NCBI GenBank assembly: GCA_039815685.1 | Contig: JBCBYV010000004.1 | Location: forward strand, 171,716-235,715 | From: Thermohalobaculum sp039815685 | GTDB taxonomy: Bacteria > Pseudomonadota > Alphaproteobacteria > Rhodobacterales > Rhodobacteraceae | Direction of reading: 5' to 3' | DNA: 64,000 nucleotides | Shown here: one piece after another, positions 16,420 to 25,800 of the stretch | Layout of the letters: the number at the start of each line of letters is the position of its first letter | Numbering within the stretch: position 1 is the stretch's first letter | Position numbers and translations under genes: made by a program | The notes under the pieces: model-generated | What the model saw: the letters and a program-made list of their open reading frames with translations, nothing else | Told to the model about the DNA's origin: nothing | The model's database searches: none

Positions 16420-17997
16420 CTAGTGCCGGAAGTGCCGACGGTTGGTGAAGAGCATGGCGAGGCCGCGGGCATTGGCGGCCTCGATGACCTCTGCATCGCG
16501 CATCGACCCGCCGGGCTGGATGACCGCGGTCGCCCTCGCCTCGGCCGCGGCGATCAGACCGTCGGCGAAGGGGAAGAAGGCATCCGAGGCGACGACGGCT
16601 CCTTCCGTCGTAGGCCGCTCGAGTCCGATGGCCTCCGCCATCTCCGCCGATTTGCGGGCTGCGATGCGCGTGCTGTCGACCCGGCTCATCTGCCCCGCGC
16701 CGATGCCGACCGTCGCGCCGTCGCGGACATAGACGATGGCGTTGGATTTCACATGCCGCGCGACACGCCAGGCGAAGAGCAGATCGGCGCGTTCTGCGGC
16801 TGACGGCTCTCGGGCCGTGACGCAGCGCAGGCCGTCGCCGACCGTTCCCAGCGTATCGGCGTCCTGCACCAGCAGACCGCCCGCAACCTGTCGGAGATCG
16901 AGTCGTCGCGCTGTGGCGTCCGGCAGGCCGTCCGTGAGGAGAAGGCGGATATTAGGCTTCTCCGCAAAGATCGTGCGGGCCGCAGCGTCGGCACCCGGTG
17001 CGATCACCACTTCGGTGAAGATGCGGGTGATCGCCTCGGCTGCCGCCGCATCCAGCGGGCGGTTGAGCGCGATCACGCCCCCGAAGGCCGAGACCCGGTC
17101 GCAGTCATAGGCGCGGTCGTAGGCCTCGGCGACCGTTGCGCCACGCGCCACGCCGCAGGGGTTCGCGTGCTTGATGATCGCGCAGGCCGGCCCCGCTTCT
17201 GCGTCGAGATCCGCGACCAGCTCGTAAGCTGCGTCCGTGTCGTTGATGTTGTTGAAACTCAGCTCCTTGCCCTGCACCTGCACCGCCGTCGCCACCCCCG
17301 GCCGCGCGGTGTGGTCGGAGTAGAAAGCCGCGCACTGATGCGGGTTTTCCCCGTATCGCAACGGTTGCAGGAGCTGGCCTGCGACCACGCGCCTGCGCGG
17401 CGCCGTCTCCCCGATCGTGTCCGCGAACCAGGTGCTGACGGCTGCGTCATAGGCGGCAGTGCGTGCATAGGCGATAGCGGCGAGACGGGTCCGCGTCGCA
17501 GCCGTCGTGCCGCCCAGCGCATCGATCTCATCGGCCACGGTCTCGTAGTCCTGCGTATCCGTGACCACGGTGACCGAGGCATGGTTCTTGGCGGCGGCCC
17601 GCAGCATCGCAGGGCCACCGATATCGATGTTCTCGACCGCTTCCTGAAAACCAGCACCCCGCGCCACGGTTGCCTCGAATGGGTAGAGGTTCACGACCAC
17701 GAGGTCGATGGCGCCGATGCCGTGATCCGCGAGCGCCGCGACGTGATCCGCCTTCGCCCGATCGGCCAGGATCGCACCGTGAACCATGGGGTGCAGCGTC
17801 TTCACCCGGCCGTCCATCATCTCCGGGAACTGCGTGACTTCCGATACGTCGCGCACGCCGAGGCCCGCATCGCGGAGGAGCTTCGCCGTACCGCCGGTGG
17901 AGACGATCTCTACCCCGGCGGCGGCGAGCCGAGCGGCGAAAGCCTCGATCCCGGTCTTGTCGGAGACGGAGATGATCGCGCGGCGGACCGGCACCAC
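16420..17997 (-). CDS. purH: Bifunctional AICAR transformylase / IMP cyclohydrolase
   Basis: 525 residues, the normal family length when GTG 17997 is used. It performs the last two steps of purine synthesis: formylation of AICAR with 10-formyl-THF, then ring closure to IMP. The N-terminal MGS-like IMPCH domain has AIISVSDKTGIEAFA, STGGTAKLL, VKTLHPMVHGAIL and NIDIGGPAMLRAAAKN. The C-terminal AICARFT domain has RYGENPHQ, GKELSFNNINDTDAA and the catalytic KHANPCG. A TTG at 18048 with GGGGAGAG upstream is an alternative start that would add 17 residues. Fhs at the end of this window supplies the formyl donor. Confidence 0.95.
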   Translation of the reverse strand: MVPVRRAIISVSDKTGIEAFAARLAAAGVEIVSTGGTAKLLRDAGLGVRDVSEVTQFPEMMDGRVKTLHPMVHGAILADRAKADHVAALADHGIGAIDLVVVNLYPFEATVARGAGFQEAVENIDIGGPAMLRAAAKNHASVTVVTDTQDYETVADEIDALGGTTAATRTRLAAIAYARTAAYDAAVSTWFADTIGETAPRRRVVAGQLLQPLRYGENPHQCAAFYSDHTARPGVATAVQVQGKELSFNNINDTDAAYELVADLDAEAGPACAIIKHANPCGVARGATVAEAYDRAYDCDRVSAFGGVIALNRPLDAAAAEAITRIFTEVVIAPGADAAARTIFAEKPNIRLLLTDGLPDATARRLDLRQVAGGLLVQDADTLGTVGDGLRCVTAREPSAAERADLLFAWRVARHVKSNAIVYVRDGATVGIGAGQMSRVDSTRIAARKSAEMAEAIGLERPTTEGAVVASDAFFPFADGLIAAAEARATAVIQPGGSMRDAEVIEAANARGLAMLFTNRRHFRH

Positions 17998-18178
17998 GGC
18001 CCCGCCCTCTCCCACACTGCGCCCAGCGCCCGCAGCCGTGTCGACCAAGCCTACTCTCCCCAAACGACGACCGGGCCCAGTCCCGGCAACGCATCCATTG
18101 TTATTGTCACGGCAGGGGCGGGCCCGGAAGGGGGCGATTGTGAGCTGGGACGCTGTGACAGCCGGGAATCGGGCGGCG

Positions 18179-19549
18179 TCAGGCCGTGAGCTCGAGGCAG
18201 GCGGCAAAGAAGCCGTCGAGGGCCCCGACCTCCGGCAGCATGGAGGGAAGGGTGCGCAACGTCCCCTCCGCCGTCACGACACCGGGCGGCAGCCTTGGAT
18301 CCTCACCGTCCATCGCGCTCAGGCGCACGCCGGGCATCGCCTCCAGAAAGGACGCGATCTGATCCTCGCCCTCGGCGCGGAGGAGCGAGCAGGTCGCGTA
18401 GACCAGCCGCCCACCGGGCGCGAGCCACCCCCAGGCGCGGGCGAGAAGGCTGGCCTGCAATTCGAGGAGCGGTGGGATGTCGTCGGGGGCGAGCCGCCAG
18501 ACGAGGTCCCCGTGCCGCCGCGCCGTGCCAGTGGCACTGCATGGCGCATCGAGCAGGATCGCGTCGAAAGGCGCCTCAGGCTGCCAGTCGCGCGCATCGG
18601 CCGCGACGACCTCTGCCACAAGGCCCGTACGCTCGAGATTGTGGGAGAGGGTTTTCAGCCGTGCCTCGTTCACGTCGAGCGCCGTGACCTCCGCCCCCAT
18701 CGCCGCGAGCTGCATGGTCTTGCCGCCGGGCGCCGCACAGAGGTCGAGCACGCGCTTGCCCTCGATCGCGCCCGGCTCGCCCTCGAGCAGCAGCGCGGGC
18801 AGGGCGGCGGCGGCGTCCTGCACCCACCAGGCCCCTGCCTCAAAGCCCGGCAGCGCCGAGATCTGCGGCCGGCCGTCGAGGCGCAGCGTGCCGCTCGGCA
18901 GGAGCGTGCCGCCGGTCTCCGCCGCCAAAGGTCCCGCGTCGGCGGGGTTCTTCAGCGAAAGGTCATGGGACGGCGGCGGGGCGCGGTGGGCGCGCATGAT
19001 ACGATTAGCCTCTTCGCGCCCCCAATCCGCCGCGAGCGCTTGGGCCAGCCAGTCCGGCGTATTGATCGCGGGCGGGCGCTTCGGCTCCGGCGCCCCCGAG
19101 AGCTTCCGGCCGACCGCGTTGATCAGACCCGCCATGCGCAGCGTCGCCTTCTCGGACCGTGCGAGCTTGACCGCCCCATCCACCGCCGCATGCGCAGGGC
19201 GGCCGGCATGCAGGATCTCGGCAGCCATCAGGCGCAAGAGATGGATGGCGGGTGGCCCAGGCACACGGTCGACGAAGCGCGCCAGCACCGCATCGATCTC
19301 CCCCAGCCGGCGGAGCGTGAGGTCAGCCAGCGACATCGCCTCCGCTCGCTCGGGTGGGGAGAGATGCCCAAGCCGCGCCTCACCGAGGATACGGCGATGA
19401 TCGAGCACGCCGGCGATCAGCCCCGCCGCGGCGCCGCGGGCGGTATCGACCCCCGCCTCCTCAGGGCTCAGTCGGCCGCCCGCATCCACCGGGCGGCGCG
19501 CGCTGGTGCGGGCACGGGCATGCCGCGGACCCCTCCGTGTCTCGCCCAT
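18179..19549 (-). CDS. rsmB: 16S rRNA (cytosine-967-C5) methyltransferase RsmB
   Basis: 456 residues. Residues ~35-160 form a NusB-like RNA-binding domain. The C-terminal Rossmann methyltransferase contains the SAM loop LDLCAAPGGKTMQLAAMGA, the motif IV Cys in FDAILLDAPCSATGTARRHG, and the motif VI catalytic Cys in LVYATCSLLRAEGED. It methylates C967 of 16S rRNA. The gene begins two bases before the htpX stop on the same strand, so htpX-rsmB are one operon, a pairing common in Rhodobacterales. purH follows after 181 bp. Confidence 0.93.
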   Translation of the reverse strand: MGETRRGPRHARARTSARRPVDAGGRLSPEEAGVDTARGAAAGLIAGVLDHRRILGEARLGHLSPPERAEAMSLADLTLRRLGEIDAVLARFVDRVPGPPAIHLLRLMAAEILHAGRPAHAAVDGAVKLARSEKATLRMAGLINAVGRKLSGAPEPKRPPAINTPDWLAQALAADWGREEANRIMRAHRAPPPSHDLSLKNPADAGPLAAETGGTLLPSGTLRLDGRPQISALPGFEAGAWWVQDAAAALPALLLEGEPGAIEGKRVLDLCAAPGGKTMQLAAMGAEVTALDVNEARLKTLSHNLERTGLVAEVVAADARDWQPEAPFDAILLDAPCSATGTARRHGDLVWRLAPDDIPPLLELQASLLARAWGWLAPGGRLVYATCSLLRAEGEDQIASFLEAMPGVRLSAMDGEDPRLPPGVVTAEGTLRTLPSMLPEVGALDGFFAACLELTA

Positions 19550-19551
19550 AC

Positions 19552-20532
19552 TCAGGACCAGGGGCCGGAGCGCGGCTCGCGGCGCGGGCGCGTGCTCGGC
19601 AGGCCCCAGGACCGCTCCCGCACGCTCGCCTGCGGCAGGGGGCTCGGCCGCGCCGCCGGGCGCGGGCTGCGGGCGCCGCCCCCGACGCCCATATCGCGCG
19701 CCTGCGCCTCGAGTGCCGCGATGCGGTTGGCCGGGTTGGGATGCGTCGAGAACAGGCTGTCGATGCCGCGCCGTGTCAGCGGGTTGACGATGAACATGTG
19801 TGCCGTCGCGGGGTTCCGCTCGGCACTCGCCATCTCGCTCCGCCGCCCGCCCGCGATCTTGGCGAGCGCGGAGGCGAGCCAGATCGGATTGCCGCAGATC
19901 TCACCGCCCGCCTTGTCGGCCGCATACTCCCGCGTGCGGCTGATCAGCGACTGAATGAGGAACGCCGCAAAGGGCGCCGCGATGGCCGCCAGCAGGACGC
20001 CGACGATCCCCAGCGGATTGCGGTTCCCCCCCTGCGCGCCGCCGAAGAAGAACGCGAAATTCGCGAGCATCGAGATGGCGCCGCCCACCGTCGCCGCGAC
20101 CGTCATGATCAGCGTGTCGCGGTTCCGGATATGCGCGAGTTCATGCGCCATCACGCCCGCGAGTTCCTCGCGCGTCAGCGTCTGCAGAATACCCGTCGTC
20201 GCCGCCACGGCCGCGTTCTCGGGGCTGCGCCCGGTCGCAAAGGCGTTCGGCTGCGAATCCTCGATGATGTAGACCGCCGGCATCGGCAGGTTGGCGTTCC
20301 TCGACAACTCCTCGACCATGCCGAAGAGCTCGGGCGCTGTCTGACGGCTGACGGGCCGCGCGTTGTGCATGCGCAGCAGCATCTTGTCCGAATTCCAGAA
20401 CGCGAAGGCGTTCATGCCCACCGCCACGACGAAGGCGATCATCGCGCCCCCGGCCCCGCCGATCATGTAGCCCACGCCGAGGAAGAGCGCCGTGAGCGCG
20501 GCGAGCAGGAGCGCTGTCTTCATGTAGTTCAT
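19552..20532 (-). CDS. htpX: Membrane zinc metalloprotease HtpX
   Basis: 326 residues, with two N-terminal helices (TALLLAALTALFLGVGYMIG, MIAFVVAVGMNAFAFW). The zinc site HELAH lies at 130-134, and the third ligand Glu in SRTREYAADKAGGEICG. M48 peptidase for quality control of inner-membrane proteins. A ~45-residue Pro/Arg-rich C-terminal tail (RPAARPSPLPQASVRE) is longer than in the E. coli enzyme. The start is ATG 20532 with AGGAG upstream; the frame stays open to 21621, but that region overlaps two other genes and is spurious. It is transcribed divergently from the SDHAF4-like gene. Confidence 0.94.
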   Translation of the reverse strand: MNYMKTALLLAALTALFLGVGYMIGGAGGAMIAFVVAVGMNAFAFWNSDKMLLRMHNARPVSRQTAPELFGMVEELSRNANLPMPAVYIIEDSQPNAFATGRSPENAAVAATTGILQTLTREELAGVMAHELAHIRNRDTLIMTVAATVGGAISMLANFAFFFGGAQGGNRNPLGIVGVLLAAIAAPFAAFLIQSLISRTREYAADKAGGEICGNPIWLASALAKIAGGRRSEMASAERNPATAHMFIVNPLTRRGIDSLFSTHPNPANRIAALEAQARDMGVGGGARSPRPAARPSPLPQASVRERSWGLPSTRPRREPRSGPWS

Positions 20533-20633
20533 GCGCTTACTCCTCTTTGCCCAGCCGCAGCGTGACGAACGGCGCGCTTGTATGTCCGGCGCGCCCGCCC
20601 CTACATCTGCGACATATGCTTGTGGAGGGATAT

Positions 20634-20867
20634 ATGTCCGAGGCGAACGCCCCAGAAGAGCCCAGCGTTGCAGAAGCGACGTCACTGGCAGAGGCAGCGC
20701 GAGAAGAGCGCGTGAAGGCTGCGGCGGCGCGCGCGCTGGCCGAGGCGGATGCAAGACGCAGGCACGCCGTACCGCTGGACCTGCCCAAGGAGGAAGGCGG
20801 TCGCGATGGGCCCGAGCCCGTGCGCTTTGGCGATTGGGAGAAGAAGGGCATCGCGACGGATTTCTGA
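20634..20867 (+). CDS. DUF1674 succinate dehydrogenase assembly factor 4-like protein
   Basis: 77 residues. The C-terminus GGRDGPEPVRFGDWEKKG followed by IATDF is the DUF1674/SDHAF4 signature; the N-terminal half is a charged Ala/Glu-rich helix. Eukaryotic SDHAF4 binds flavinated SdhA and shields it during assembly; the bacterial role is assumed to be similar. GGAGGG precedes ATG 20634. It is divergent from htpX, a linkage I recall from other Rhodobacterales, with a ~100-bp shared promoter region. Confidence 0.88.
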   Translation: MSEANAPEEPSVAEATSLAEAAREERVKAAAARALAEADARRRHAVPLDLPKEEGGRDGPEPVRFGDWEKKGIATDF

Positions 20868-20879
20868 CGCTTGCCTGTG

Positions 20880-21686
20880 TCAGAGGAGCGGCGGTTGCCC
20901 TGCGGCCCCCGCAGCAGCCTCCATCGCCGGGATCGTGGCATAGGCGTCCTCGCGCAGAAAGACGACATCCTCGAGCATCAAGGCGGCCCGCGCTTCGGCC
21001 AGGTTTTCCTCCGCCAGCGCGGCTTTCAAGGCGTCGCGAAGGATGGCGACACCCGCATCGTCCCGCATCGCCGCCGTGACGAAGGGCAGCGCCGGGGCGG
21101 CGAGCGACCAGGCGATGCGGCGCAGCCCGGCGACGGCATCGGGCGCCGCGCGCCCTGCCAGCGCCCAGGTCACACAGTCGATGGCAGCGATGTCCGCGGC
21201 CCCGCCCGCGACGGCGTCGGCCGAGGCGAGATGGGCCCCCGTCTCGATGCCACAGCCGAGTAAGGGCGCGCCCCGGGCGAGTGGGGCGACTGCTGCGCGG
21301 AGGGCGTTGTGCCCGGACTGGCTGTCGCGCGCGTTCACCGCGGGCCGGTATCCCTTGCAGTCGGACAAGCCCCTCGCCGTGTCGTCGGCACGGACGACGA
21401 TGGCAGAGCGGTATCGTGGACCCTCGCATCCCGGCGCAGAATAGACCGGCGTCGCGACGAGCCGCACGTGATCGCGCAGCCTGTTCCAGTAGGGATAGCC
21501 GCAGGTCTGCGCGAAGAGGAGCGCGGGGTCCCGCCAGACATCGTAAGGATCGACCCCGCGCGTCAGGCTCTCCGGCGCTGCCTGCCCACGCGCTCGCAAT
21601 GCTGCCGCGATGCCGGTCCACAGTGCGTCGGTCGCCTGGCGGAGCGCCGGAAGATCGTACATTTGAAGCGCTGCGATCCCCGACAT
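20880..21686 (-). CDS. PhnD/SsuA-like phosphate or phosphonate binding-type protein
   Basis: 268 residues, resembling the periplasmic PhnD family (PF12974): a C-terminal lobe with DIAAIDCVTWALAGR, and a mid-protein GCEGPRYRSAIVVRADD followed by NARDSQSGHNALR and the GAHLASADAVAGGAADIAA turn. No signal peptide is present and the N-terminus is SGIAALQMYDLPALRQATDA. It may therefore act in the cytoplasm or the annotated start may be internal. No ABC permease or ATPase is adjacent. It is convergent with the SDHAF4-like gene (12-base gap). Substrate unknown. Confidence 0.75.
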   Translation of the reverse strand: MSGIAALQMYDLPALRQATDALWTGIAAALRARGQAAPESLTRGVDPYDVWRDPALLFAQTCGYPYWNRLRDHVRLVATPVYSAPGCEGPRYRSAIVVRADDTARGLSDCKGYRPAVNARDSQSGHNALRAAVAPLARGAPLLGCGIETGAHLASADAVAGGAADIAAIDCVTWALAGRAAPDAVAGLRRIAWSLAAPALPFVTAAMRDDAGVAILRDALKAALAEENLAEARAALMLEDVVFLREDAYATIPAMEAAAGAAGQPPLL

Positions 21687-21776
21687 GGCTCTCCCCCTAA
21701 CACAACGCCTCGGGCAGTGTGCCCTGGCGAGCGGTGAGCTACCATCCCGCCCCCGATTGGCGCGAACGGCAGAATC

Positions 21777-22718
21777 ATGGCGATGGATGGCGAGCAGGGA
21801 AAAGCGGCGGGCGCACCGTCCGGCATGCTGAGCTGGCTATACGACACGCCGGCCGTGCTCTTGACGCTGACGGCGCTCTTCTGGGCGGGTAATGCCATCG
21901 CCGGACAGCTCGCGAAGGACGAGGTCCAGCCCTTCATGCTGGTCCTGCTGCGCTGGATAGGGGTCACGCTGGTGCTCTGGCCGCTCTATGGCCACGAGGT
22001 CCGCGCCCATTGGGCAACGATCCGCCCGGCGCTCCTCCGCGTCGCGGTGATGGCGACGGCGGGCTTCACCTGCTTCAACGCGCTCTTCTATGCGGCCTCC
22101 CACAGCACGACGGGCATCAGTATCGGCATTCTGCAGGGCTCGATGCCGATGTTCGTGCTGGCGGGCGCCTTCCTGGTCCACGGCACGCGTGTCGGCCCGC
22201 TTCAGGCAGTGGGCGTCCTGATCACCCTGATCGGCGTCGTTCTGGTGGCGACCGAGGGGGCGCCGGCGCTCATCATGGAGCAGGGGGTGAACCCGGGCGA
22301 CGCGCTGATGCTCGTCGCCTGTGTCCTTTATTCGGGCTACACAGTAGCGCTCCGCAGCCGGCCCGACATTCCCGGGCGCGCGTTCTTCACCCTGATGTGC
22401 CCCATCGCCGCGATCACCGCCGTGCCGTTTGCCATCGGGGAGGCGGTGATTTCGGGCGCAACACTCCCAACGCTCGATGGCTGGCTGGTGACGCTCTACG
22501 TGACGATTTTCCCGTCCTGCCTCGCGCAGCTCTTCTTTCTACGGGGCGTGGACCTGATCGGGCCCGGGCGCGCCGGGGTCTATATCAACCTCGTCCCGAT
22601 CTTCGCAGCGCTCCTTGCCGTCCTCATTCTGGGCGAGACCTTCGCGCTCTACCATGCGGCGGCATTGGCCATGGTTCTCGGCGGGATATGGCTGTCGCAA
22701 CGGATGGCTCAGGCCTGA
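21777..22718 (+). CDS. DMT/EamA-family permease
   Basis: 313 residues forming ten predicted helices as two EamA repeats. The first starts VLLTLTALFWAGNAIAGQLA and includes SIGILQGSMPMFVLAGAFLV; the second includes PGDALMLVACVLYSGYTVAL and ends FALYHAAALAMVLGGIWLS. Members export amino acids, nucleotides or other metabolites; the substrate is not predictable here. An Asp/Gly-rich N-terminal extension of ~20 residues precedes the first helix. Confidence 0.88.
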   Translation: MAMDGEQGKAAGAPSGMLSWLYDTPAVLLTLTALFWAGNAIAGQLAKDEVQPFMLVLLRWIGVTLVLWPLYGHEVRAHWATIRPALLRVAVMATAGFTCFNALFYAASHSTTGISIGILQGSMPMFVLAGAFLVHGTRVGPLQAVGVLITLIGVVLVATEGAPALIMEQGVNPGDALMLVACVLYSGYTVALRSRPDIPGRAFFTLMCPIAAITAVPFAIGEAVISGATLPTLDGWLVTLYVTIFPSCLAQLFFLRGVDLIGPGRAGVYINLVPIFAALLAVLILGETFALYHAAALAMVLGGIWLSQRMAQA

Positions 22719-22733
22719 AGACAGTGTGCTGAA

Positions 22734-22767
22734 TATTTCGCGAAAAATTCACTATTCACTATTGACC
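22734..22767 (+). promoter_or_regulatory. AT-rich promoter/operator of the RND operon
   Basis: A perfect 10-bp palindrome TTTCGCGAAA (22736-22745) is followed by two direct ATTCACT repeats and ATTGACC (22747-22767), 69 bp before the RND start. This is among the most AT-rich spots in the window. It is a plausible binding site for the TetR protein encoded at the end of the operon; that is inferred. Confidence 0.4.
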
Positions 22768-22835
22768 TCCTAGCGCAACATGGCATCCTCCGCGCCACGG
22801 CTCGTATCGTCGAGACCGGTGAGACGGAGCATTCG

Positions 22836-25800
22836 ATGTCCGACACTCCTTCACCCATGCCCACGGATAGCGACGGCACCCAGGATGCGGGCTTCTTCGC
22901 CCGCTTTGCCGATGCAATCGTCCGCTATCGCTGGGTCTTTCTCGTGCTTTCGCTGGTCCTCGTAGGGATCGCGACCTACCGGATCGGCGCGATCTGGCCG
23001 CCCGACCCCTCGGCCCGGATCTTCTTTGCGGAGGAAAACCCGGACCGTCAGGCCCTCGACGCCTACGAGGCGGCCTTTACCAAGGACGACAACCTCACGA
23101 TCGCCGTCGTGCCCGAGGACGGAAAGGTCTTCACGCCCGAGACGCTGGCGCTGATCGGCGAGATGACGGAGGAAGCCTGGCGCCTGCCCTTCGTCCGCCG
23201 CGTCGACAGCCTCACGAACTTCCAGCACAGCTATGCCGATGCCGAGGGCCTGGTCGTCCGCGACCTGATCCCGGAACCTGCCAACCTCGCGCCGGCAGAG
23301 GCGGCGGAGGCGGAGCGTCTGGCGATGGAACGCCTCGAGATCGTCGACGCGCTCCTCGCACCCGCGGGCGACGTCACGCAGGTGAATGTCCTCTTCACCC
23401 TGCCCGAGCAGAACCCCACCGAGGAAGTGCCGCTGATCGTGCGCGAAGTGCAGGCGATGGCGGAGAGGATCGAGGCGGAGCACCCGGTCGAGATCCGGCT
23501 GACCGGCGCGATCATGATCAACAACCAGTTCGCAACGAGCGGTCAGGACGACAGCCAGAACCTCCTCGGCCCCATGTTCCTGGTGATCCTGCTGCTCGTG
23601 GGCCTCGCCCTGCGCTCCGCCTTCGCCACCATTGCCGTGCTGATCCTGATCACGCTCTCAGCGGCGACGGGCCTCGGCGCCGCAGGCTGGTTCGGCTACC
23701 GGCTCAACTCGGTCACGGTGCTCGCGCCGCTCTACATCATGACGCTGGCGGTCGCCTCCGCAGTCCATGTCTTCTCCGCCTGCCGCGCGGCGATGCCCGA
23801 CACCGCCGACAGGAAGGAGTGGATGCGCCGCGCGCTGACGGAGCATGCGGGCGCCATCATCATCGCCTGCATCACGACGGCGATCGGGTTCTACTCACTG
23901 AACTTCTCGATCTCCCCGCCCTTCCGCCAGCTCGGCAATATCGTCGGTACGGGCGTGCTCGCCGCCCTGGTCTTCACGCTCTTCCTGCTGCCCGGGCTGA
24001 TCATCGCGCTGCCGATCCGCCGGCAGAAGAGCGCCGAGCGCGAGCCCCGGGCGATGCGCGCGCTGGCGGATTTCGTGGTCGGCCAGCGCCGCATCATCGC
24101 ACCGGTGATGATCGGTGTCGTCGCGGCTCTTGCGGCGGGCACCACCCAGCTCAAGCTCGAGGACGACTTTATCCGCTATTTCGACGAGCGTTACGAATTC
24201 CGGCAGGATACCGACTTCGTCGAGGACCGGCTGACCGGCGTGAACCAGCTCTACTTCGCGCTGCCGGCCGGCGGGGATCAGAGGATCAACAAGCCCGAGT
24301 TCCTGCAGGAGGCGTCATCCTTCGCCGATTGGCTGCGCGCGCAGCCCGAGGTCACGCATGTCGGGACACTGACCGACACGCTGAAGCGCTTGACGATGAA
24401 CATGAACGAGGACGACCCGTCCTTCTTCCGCCTGCCCGAGACGGAGGAGGCGGCAGCACAGTACCTCTTCCTCTACGAACTCAGCCTCGGCTACGGGCGG
24501 GACCTTACGGACCAGCTCAACATCGACAAATCGGCGATGCGGGTGAGCGTCGCACTCTCCCGCCAGACGACGGCGGAGATGCGGGAGGTCACGCTGCGCG
24601 CCGGCGAATGGCTCCGTCAGAACGCGCCGACGATCCAGGCGGCCTGGGACGCGGACAACCCGGAGCGGCCGCTGGTGACACCGACGGGCGTGGTGCACGT
24701 CTTCAACCTCATCAGCTATCGCGACGTTCGGGCGATGCTGACGGGCACAGCACTTGCGCTGGTGCTGATCTCGGGCGTCATCATGATCGCGCTTCGCTCG
24801 GTCAGGATCGGGCTCATCAGCCTCGTGCCGAACCTGATCCCCGCGGCCATGGCGTTCGGGATCTGGGGCTACTCGGTCGGTGCGGTGACCCTCGCCATCG
24901 CCGTGGTGCTCGCGGCGACCCTCGGCATCGTGGTGGACGACACCGTCCACTTCCTCTCGAAGTATCAGGCCGGGCGACGCAAGGGCATGAGCCCCGAAGA
25001 CAGCGTCCGCCATGCCTTCACCCGCGTCGGTAACGCGCTCACGATCACCTCCATCGGCCTTGTCGCCGGCTTCGCGGTGCTCGCGTTCTCGGGATTTGCG
25101 GTGAACGGCGACATGGCCAAGCTTACGGCGATCACCATAACGGTGGCGCTGATCGCAGACTTCCTGTTGCTGCCTTGTCTTCTGATCTTCCTCGACAAAC
25201 GGAGAGAAAGCATGACCCTCAAGCCCGCAACCGCCGCCCTTCTCCTCGCGGCTCTCGCGGCACCCGCCCTCACCCTGGTGCCGGAGGCGCGCGCCGACGA
25301 CGCGGCCGCGAAGGGCCTTGCCATCGCCGATGCTGCAGATAAGCGGGATCTCGGCTGGGATGCCCTGACGGTGGACGGCGAGATGATCCTGCGCGACAGC
25401 GCCGGGAACGAGAGCCGGCGCGTCTTCGAGAACCTCTCGCTCGAGCGTCAGGACCGGGGCGTCGGCGATCTCGGCATCATCGTCTTCACTCGTCCGCGCG
25501 ACATTCGGGGCACGGGCCTCCTGACCCACGCCAATATCGAGCCCTCGGACGACGATCAGTGGCTCTACCTGCCGGCCGTGAAGCGGGTGAAGCGCATCTC
25601 CTCCTCGAACCGCACCGGCAAGTTCGTGGGCTCCGAGTTCTCCTACGAAGATCTCGGCAGCCAGGAGGTCGACGACTACACCTACAAATGGCTACGGGAC
25701 GAACCCTGCCCCGGCGCCGAGGAGCTGACCTGCCACGTCGTCGAGAGCTACCCGAAGAACGCGAAATCCGGCTACTCCAAGCGCATCGGCTGGACCGATG

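Noticed and set aside
20533..21621. N-terminal extension that would make HtpX a 689-residue fusion
   Set aside because: It overlaps the SDHAF4-like and PhnD-like genes and has no domain; ATG 20532 with AGGAG gives the normal HtpX.
24315..25529. 404-residue minus-strand frame inside the RND gene
   Set aside because: Antisense shadow of a well-supported pump; no start site or domain.
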